From NCBI GenBank assembly GCA_036276255.1, contig DASUPK010000181.1, positions 1 through 11,049 on the forward strand: 11,049 nucleotides of DNA. Direction: 5' to 3'. The DNA is from DASUPK01 sp036276255 (GTDB lineage Bacteria > Actinomycetota > Thermoleophilia > Solirubrobacterales > 70-9). Below the pieces are notes generated by a model. The model was not told the origin of the DNA, ran no database searches, and saw only the letters and a program-made list of their open reading frames with translations. Shown here piece by piece: positions 8,301-11,049 of the stretch. The position numbers and the translations under genes were made by a program. Numbering within the stretch: the stretch's first letter is position 1; every line of letters starts with the position of its first letter.

Positions 8301-9677
8301 GGGGTTGGTGAGGCTGATGTTGGTCCCCTGGAAGTCGTCCGCGGTGAGGCTGTTCTCCCGCGTCTTCGTGATCAGCTCCTCGTAGTAGGAGTGGAAGCCC
8401 CTGAAGTCGAGGCGATCCGCGCCCTTGATGCAGGGGACCATCAGCGAGCGCTTGCCCTTGCGTTCCACGTCGACGGCGATGCCGAGGTTGACGCCCCCCG
8501 GCTCGATCACGAAGGGCTTGCCGTCCCGCTCCTCGAACGCGCGGCCCATCACCGGCCACTCCTGGGCCGTCTTGACGATCGCCCAGGCGATCAGATGGGT
8601 GAAGCTCACCTTCATCCCGCGCTCGTTCAGCACGGCGTTGAGTGCCTTGCGCTTGGCGTCGAGCGTGTCGACGGCGAGCTCCCGGAACGAGGTCGCCGTC
8701 GGGATCGAGCGGCTGTCGTTCATCGCCCTGGCGAGGGTGGCGGCCGGGCCGCGCAGCGGCTGCGCCTCGCCCTCGGCGGCCTTGGCAGGTGCGGCACCGT
8801 CGCCTCCGTCGAGAACGTCTGCCTTGGTGATCTTGCCGCCGGGGCCTGACCCCTGAACGCCCTTCAAGTCGACGCCGTTTGCCTGTGCGGCCCGCCGGGC
8901 GACCGGTGTCGCGCGAGCTCCGTCGTCGGTTTCGGCCGGTGCGGCAGCGGCGGCCGGCTCCTCGGCTTCCTTCGAAGAAGCCGCGGCGCCATCGCTCGGA
9001 GCCTCACCCTTCGTCATCTCCGCCAGCGGCTTGCCGACCTCGATCGTCTCATCGGGCCCGACGAGGATCTTCGTGATGGTGCCGCTCGCGGGTGCGGGGA
9101 CCTCGGCGTCGACCTTGTCGGTTGAGACCTCGACCACGGTGTCGCCCTCGGCGATCTGATCCCCCTCGGAGACATGCCACTCGAGCACGGTGCCCTCGGT
9201 GACCGACTCGCCCATCTCGGGCATGACGATCTCGAGGCCCCCGCCCTCCAGTGACTTCCCCGCGGAGACCGATGCGTCGTCCGTCGTGGCCGTGGCGGAG
9301 CCCCCGGCACCATTCGACCCGGCTTCGCCATCAGAAGAAGCGTCCTCGGAGCCGGCATCATCCTGACCCGAAGCCGTTTCGGCGCCGGCTCCTGCGGGCG
9401 CTTCAACCTCCTTGGGCGGTAGCCCGCCGTTCGGATCGATCTCGGCTATCGGCTTGCCGACCTCGATCTCCTCGTCGGGCTGGACCAGGATCTTCGTGAC
9501 CGTGCCGGTGGCGGGGGCGGGGACCTCGGCGTCGACCTTGTCGGTCGAGACCTCGACCATCGTGTCGCCCTCCTCGACGGAATCGCCCTCCGAGACATGC
9601 CACTCGAGCACGGTGCCCTCCGTCACCGACTCGCCCATCTCGGGCATCAAGAGTTGAACCTTCTGCTGAGTTGCCAT
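5307..9677 (-). CDS. kgd: Multifunctional 2-oxoglutarate dehydrogenase: lipoyl x2 - E3-binding - E2 - E1 fusion
   Basis: 1456 residues. Oxidatively decarboxylates 2-oxoglutarate and passes the succinyl group to CoA, or decarboxylates to succinate semialdehyde as described for mycobacterial Kgd. Domains in order: lipoyl 1 (about 8-81, DKVDAEV, Lys47); Gly/Ser/Asp linker; lipoyl 2 (about 149-222, Lys188); linker; E3/peripheral-subunit-binding domain (about 254-290, ATPVARRAAQANGVD and GPGGKITKADV); E2 succinyltransferase core (about 305-550, STYDHRVIQGAESG, His515); Ala/Pro linker (551-582); E1 (583-1456). E1 shows YRTHGHLAARLDPLG, FSIEGLDAVVP, HRGRL, the ThDP/Mg motif GDAAFPAQG with Asp874 and Asn907 33 residues apart as in Kgd, and YRRFGHNETDEPAYTQP. 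The E2 and E1 parts follow Kgd/OdhA closely. The N-terminal 300 residues are extra relative to those about 1230-residue proteins as I recall them. ATG 9677 begins directly before lipoyl 1. No strong ribosome-binding site. The small two-CxxC gene ends 51 bp upstream on the same strand. Confidence 0.97.
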   Translation of the reverse strand: MATQQKVQLLMPEMGESVTEGTVLEWHVSEGDSVEEGDTMVEVSTDKVDAEVPAPATGTVTKILVQPDEEIEVGKPIAEIDPNGGLPPKEVEAPAGAGAETASGQDDAGSEDASSDGEAGSNGAGGSATATTDDASVSAGKSLEGGGLEIVMPEMGESVTEGTVLEWHVSEGDQIAEGDTVVEVSTDKVDAEVPAPASGTITKILVGPDETIEVGKPLAEMTKGEAPSDGAAASSKEAEEPAAAAAPAETDDGARATPVARRAAQANGVDLKGVQGSGPGGKITKADVLDGGDGAAPAKAAEGEAQPLRGPAATLARAMNDSRSIPTATSFRELAVDTLDAKRKALNAVLNERGMKVSFTHLIAWAIVKTAQEWPVMGRAFEERDGKPFVIEPGGVNLGIAVDVERKGKRSLMVPCIKGADRLDFRGFHSYYEELITKTRENSLTADDFQGTNISLTNPGGLGTVASVPRLLEGQGTIVACGSLAYPVEWRHAPPEKIKALGVSKVMTMTSTYDHRVIQGAESGSFLRRIEELLQGEDDFYESVARDLEVDPTPITSAHAASASAPPLAAPGAPTAASIAAKPNTELLQAVQAATSLLKGYRTHGHLAARLDPLGSEPKGDPAIQPENLNLTPELMAQIPAEILRIGVEGETLLEVLPRMREAYCGTIAYQIEHLSSHQQRMWLRDMIETGWHRKPLESEEKQRLLDRLIQVFGFERYLEKAYLGQKMFSIEGLDAVVPMLDEVFEMAHTEGAHDVVIGMAHRGRLAVLAHNIGRPVEAILAEFEGAKAIEAVKSLAAIPTGGTGDVKYHYGHGGLYKTKDGSEIGVRLYPNPSHLEFVDPVVTGAARASQTSQQNGRLEHDPMAAVPVLLHGDAAFPAQGVVAETLNLQSLKGYATGGTIHIIQDNQIGFTTDPEEGRSTPYAADMAKGFNVPIIHVNADDPEASVAAVRLAMAYRERWGRDVVIDLIGYRRFGHNETDEPAYTQPLMAAKIKEHPPVSQLYAEELVKEGMVAPDEVEERNNERQRGLKAAHDDLRKKIESGDFADPTATGTGELDRTRSPSVDTAVPEERLRKLNEELLRVPDSFTIHRKLRKPLSKRLDAMNEGGIEFGHAEALALASMLTEEVHVRFTGQDTERGTFSNRHLVLHDEKTGLHYAPIQNLPEANAPLELHNSPLSETACLGFEYGYSAASPDSLILWEAQFGDFGNAAQVIIDSFIVSAEAKWGQTSRLTLLLPHGYEGAGPEHSSARIERFIQLAAEGNIRIANPSTAAQYFHLLRRQAHIQKARPMVVFTPKGLLRLPRATSTLEDLSSGSFQFVLDDPHSEGRKDKVERLVLCSGKIYYDIDAAPKREESENVAIARAELLYPFAKEQLTELIASYPSLKEIVWVQEEPRNMGAWSVMQRRMPELLPDGVELGYIGRPPRASPGEGYAVAHTKEQERIVLTALMGRADPA
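9028..9224 (-). repeat. Direct repeat encoding lipoyl domain 2
   Basis: This 197-bp stretch is collinear, without gaps, with 9451-9647 at a constant offset of 423 bp. Long runs are identical, for example GACATGCCACTCGAGCACGG, and many differences are silent. It encodes lipoyl domain 2, which matches domain 1 at 60 of 70 residues (11-80 against 152-221). Confidence 0.85.
9451..9647 (-). repeat. Direct repeat encoding lipoyl domain 1
   Basis: Partner of the repeat at 9028-9224. It encodes the first lipoyl domain with the lipoylated Lys47. The first 22 residues of both domains are identical, and the DNA there differs at only a few positions, suggesting recent duplication or ongoing gene conversion. 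Confidence 0.85.
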
Positions 9678-9688
9678 TCCCGTTACTA

Positions 9689-9694
9689 ACTGTA
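9689..9694 (-). promoter_or_regulatory. Weak candidate -10 element for the dehydrogenase gene
   Basis: On the minus strand TACAGT (four matches to TATAAT) lies 11 nt before ATG 9677, predicting a leader of only about five bases. It sits in the 51-bp gap after the upstream small gene. No -35 is clear, so read-through from the gene upstream is an alternative. Confidence 0.2.
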
Positions 9695-9728
9695 TGACTT
9701 CCCCGGAATCGGCCTGCCAGGAACGCTG

Positions 9729-10010
9729 CTAGCCGATACGGGCGATGAGATCCACCGCGGGCCAGCCGTGGTCCCGGATGAACTCGCGAGTTGGCGCCGT
9801 CGTCTCGCAGAAGGCGCAGGCGATCATGTCGGAGAAGCCGACCGGTCCCGAGAGCGCGAGCGGCATGTCGCACTCCGGGCAGGCGAGGGACCGCATCCCG
9901 AGCCAGGCCGCCCGCTCCGCGGGCCGGATCTCGACACGGGCCGCGGCGGCGCGCAGCCGCTCGTCGCGCTCGGGATCGACGTTGCTGGCCGGGTCGTAGA
10001 AAAGCCCCAC
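9729..10010 (-). CDS. Small two-CxxC (zinc-ribbon-like) protein upstream of the dehydrogenase gene
   Basis: A 93-residue protein if GTG 10010 is the start. It has an N-terminal charged helix (residues 12-36, Arg/Glu/Ala-rich) and two CxxC knuckles, CPEC (Cys44, Cys47) and CAFC (Cys65, Cys68), 17 residues apart. The C-terminal segment is TREFIRDHGWPAVDLIARIG. The four cysteines suggest zinc binding. I do not recognise a named family. The frame is open to a further GTG at 10076, but the 22-residue extension is unlike the rest. The GTG at 10010 instead has AATAAT exactly 6 nt upstream with TTGGCC 16 bp before that, the best promoter in the window, pointing to a leaderless start. It lies 51 bp upstream of the 2-oxoglutarate dehydrogenase gene on the same strand and may be co-transcribed with it; a functional link is only inferred. 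Confidence 0.75.
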   Translation of the reverse strand: MGLFYDPASNVDPERDERLRAAAARVEIRPAERAAWLGMRSLACPECDMPLALSGPVGFSDMIACAFCETTAPTREFIRDHGWPAVDLIARIG

Positions 10011-10016
10011 GACTTG

Positions 10017-10044
10017 ATTATTGCGCTGTGCCCACCTGGGCCAA
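10017..10044 (-). promoter_or_regulatory. Promoter of the two-CxxC gene (-35 TTGGCC, -10 AATAAT)
   Basis: On the minus strand TTGGCC (10044-10039; four of six to TTGACA), a 16-bp spacer, AATAAT (10022-10017; five of six to TATAAT), then CAAGTC and GTG 10010. The predicted start site is the first base of the GTG, a leaderless arrangement. The divergent SDR gene begins 91 bp away. Confidence 0.55.
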
Positions 10045-10087
10045 GCGACGGAGGGCGCGTGCCGTGTAAGTTCCACCCAGTTTGGAT

Positions 10088-10097
10088 GGAGGAGGGG
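10088..10097 (+). promoter_or_regulatory. Strong ribosome-binding site of the SDR gene
   Basis: GGAGGAGGGG precedes ATG 10102, with the AGGAGG core 6 nt from the start codon. It is the only clear Shine-Dalgarno sequence at a gene start in this window and fixes the start. A TAAGTT at 10067-10072, preceded by TG, could be an extended -10, weakly supported. Confidence 0.75.
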
Positions 10098-10101
10098 TGA
10101 G

Positions 10102-11049
10102 ATGAGCTACTTCGTCACCGGTGCCACCGGATTCATCGGCCGCAACCTGGTCGAGCAGCTGCTCGAGCGCGAGGGGACGATCTACGTCCTCGTGCGGGAG
10201 GGATCGCGCGGCCGGCTGGAGGAGCTCCGGAGCCGCTGGGGCGCGGCCGACGACCGGATCGTGCCCGTGATCGGCGACCTATCCCAGGAGCACCTCGGCT
10301 GCGGCGACCAGATCTCGGAGCTCCGGGGCAAGATCGACCACTTCTTCCACCTCGCCGCGATCTATGACATGACCGCGGACGCCGAGAGCCAGCGCGTCGC
10401 GAACGTCGAGGGCACGAGGGAGGCGGTCAGGCTCGCCAAGGAGCTCGACGCCGAGCACTTCCAGATGGTCAGCTCGATCGCCGCGGCGGGCCTCTACAAG
10501 GGCACCTTCACCGAGGACATGTTCGAGGAGGCCGAGAAGGTCGACAACCACCCCTACTTCCAGACCAAGCACGAGTCCGAGGCCGTCGTCCGCGAGGAAT
10601 GCGAGGTCCCGTGGCGCGTCTACCGGCCGGGCATCGTCGTCGGTCACTCCGAGACCGGCGAGATGGACAAGGTCGACGGCCCGTACTACTTCTTCAAGCT
10701 CCTGCAGCGAGTCCGCAACGCGGTCCCGAGCTGGTTCCCGGGAATCGGGATCGAGGGGCGGAAGATCAACATCGTCCCCGTCGACTTCGTCGCCAAGGCG
10801 ATGGACCACATCGCCCACATCGATGGGCTCGACGGGCAGGCCTTCCACCTCACCGACCCGAACCCGCTGTCGGCGGGCCAGGTGATGAACACTTTCGCCA
10901 AGGCCGCGCACGCGCCCGAGGCTGCGCTGCGGATCGATTCGCGCATGCTCGACTTCATCCCCAAGCAGGTGCGCGGCGGACTGACGATGCTGCCTCCCGT
11001 CAAGCGGATCACCGACCAGGTCCTTTCCGACCTCGGCATCCCGCGGTCC
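10102..11049 (+). CDS. Extended SDR oxidoreductase, acyl-CoA reductase-like (3' end outside window)
   Basis: 316 codons from ATG 10102 run open to the window edge. The Rossmann fold begins immediately: MSYFVTGATGFIGRNLVEQL with TGxxGxxG at residues 6-13. HFFHLAAIYDM is at 80-90, the catalytic-serine strand QMVSSIAAAG at 121-130, and the active-site YxxxK is Tyr152-Lys156 (YFQTKHESE). YRPGIVVGHSETGEMDKVDG and PYYFFKLLQ (174-202) closely recall the N-terminal reductase half of the mycobacterial AcrA1/Rv3391-type proteins, which carry a second SDR domain after it. The likely role is NAD(P)H-dependent reduction of a fatty acyl or related substrate. The family is extended SDR with high confidence; the substrate is inferred. 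Whether a second domain follows cannot be seen. It is divergent from the two-CxxC gene. Confidence 0.9.
   Translation, partial: MSYFVTGATGFIGRNLVEQLLEREGTIYVLVREGSRGRLEELRSRWGAADDRIVPVIGDLSQEHLGCGDQISELRGKIDHFFHLAAIYDMTADAESQRVANVEGTREAVRLAKELDAEHFQMVSSIAAAGLYKGTFTEDMFEEAEKVDNHPYFQTKHESEAVVREECEVPWRVYRPGIVVGHSETGEMDKVDGPYYFFKLLQRVRNAVPSWFPGIGIEGRKINIVPVDFVAKAMDHIAHIDGLDGQAFHLTDPNPLSAGQVMNTFAKAAHAPEAALRIDSRMLDFIPKQVRGGLTMLPPVKRITDQVLSDLGIPRS

Noticed and set aside
6159..8849. An 896-codon open frame on the plus strand, antisense to the dehydrogenase gene.
   Set aside because: It is in exact codon register with the minus-strand gene. In that register stops arise only from TTA, CTA and TCA codons, which are rare in this GC-rich genome, so a long open shadow is expected. 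The antisense protein shows no recognisable motif.
10011..10076. The longer GTG start at 10076 for the two-CxxC gene.
   Set aside because: The added 22 residues have no family-like pattern, and the region contains a good promoter (TTGGCC-16-AATAAT) whose predicted start lands on GTG 10010.
10279..10911. A 210-codon minus-strand frame inside the SDR region.
   Set aside because: The plus-strand SDR has a clear Rossmann motif, a YxxxK site and a strong ribosome-binding site; the antisense frame is its codon-register shadow.

Overview
The window is very GC-rich, gene-dense actinobacterial chromosome. Three things point to Thermoleophilia (Solirubrobacterales-like). The 2-oxoglutarate dehydrogenase is the actinobacterial E2-E1 fusion type. 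Several starts look leaderless. The first, partial gene ends in a Lys/Thr/Val-rich beta-sandwich tail of a kind common in secreted proteins of that group. The taxon is inferred from protein style only.

Layout. 1-572 (+): 3' end of a probable surface protein. 594-3413 (+): aconitase (acnA). 3410-3796 (-): tandem ACT-domain protein, whose stop overlaps the acnA stop. 3797-4016: a 220-bp non-coding gap holding three closely packed hairpins. 4017-4409 (-): small DUF3817-like membrane protein. 4512-4721 (+): possible zinc-ribbon miniprotein. 4776-5183 (-): SnoaL-like/NTF2-fold protein. 5184-5306: palindrome-rich spacer. 5307-9677 (-): a 1456-residue 2-oxoglutarate dehydrogenase. 9729-10010 (-): small two-CxxC protein just upstream of it. 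10102 to the window end (+): extended SDR resembling the N-terminal half of mycobacterial acyl-CoA-reductase-like proteins. No non-coding gap exceeds 300 bases.

The metabolic theme is the TCA cycle. Aconitase feeds isocitrate towards 2-oxoglutarate, and the large fusion enzyme consumes 2-oxoglutarate. The fusion enzyme is the standout. It carries two lipoyl domains, an E3-binding domain, an E2 acyltransferase core and a full ThDP-dependent E1 in one chain. The mycobacterial and corynebacterial Kgd/OdhA proteins lack the lipoyl and E3-binding parts and borrow them from another E2. Here only E3 (lipoamide dehydrogenase) would be needed in trans.

Two further signals lie outside the proteins. 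Four genes have a -10-like hexamer exactly 6 nt before the start codon, which fits leaderless mRNAs and corrects one start. The cluster of three stems at 3892-4011 is the best candidate for an undescribed RNA or terminator structure. I see no mobile element, CRISPR array, tRNA or rRNA.
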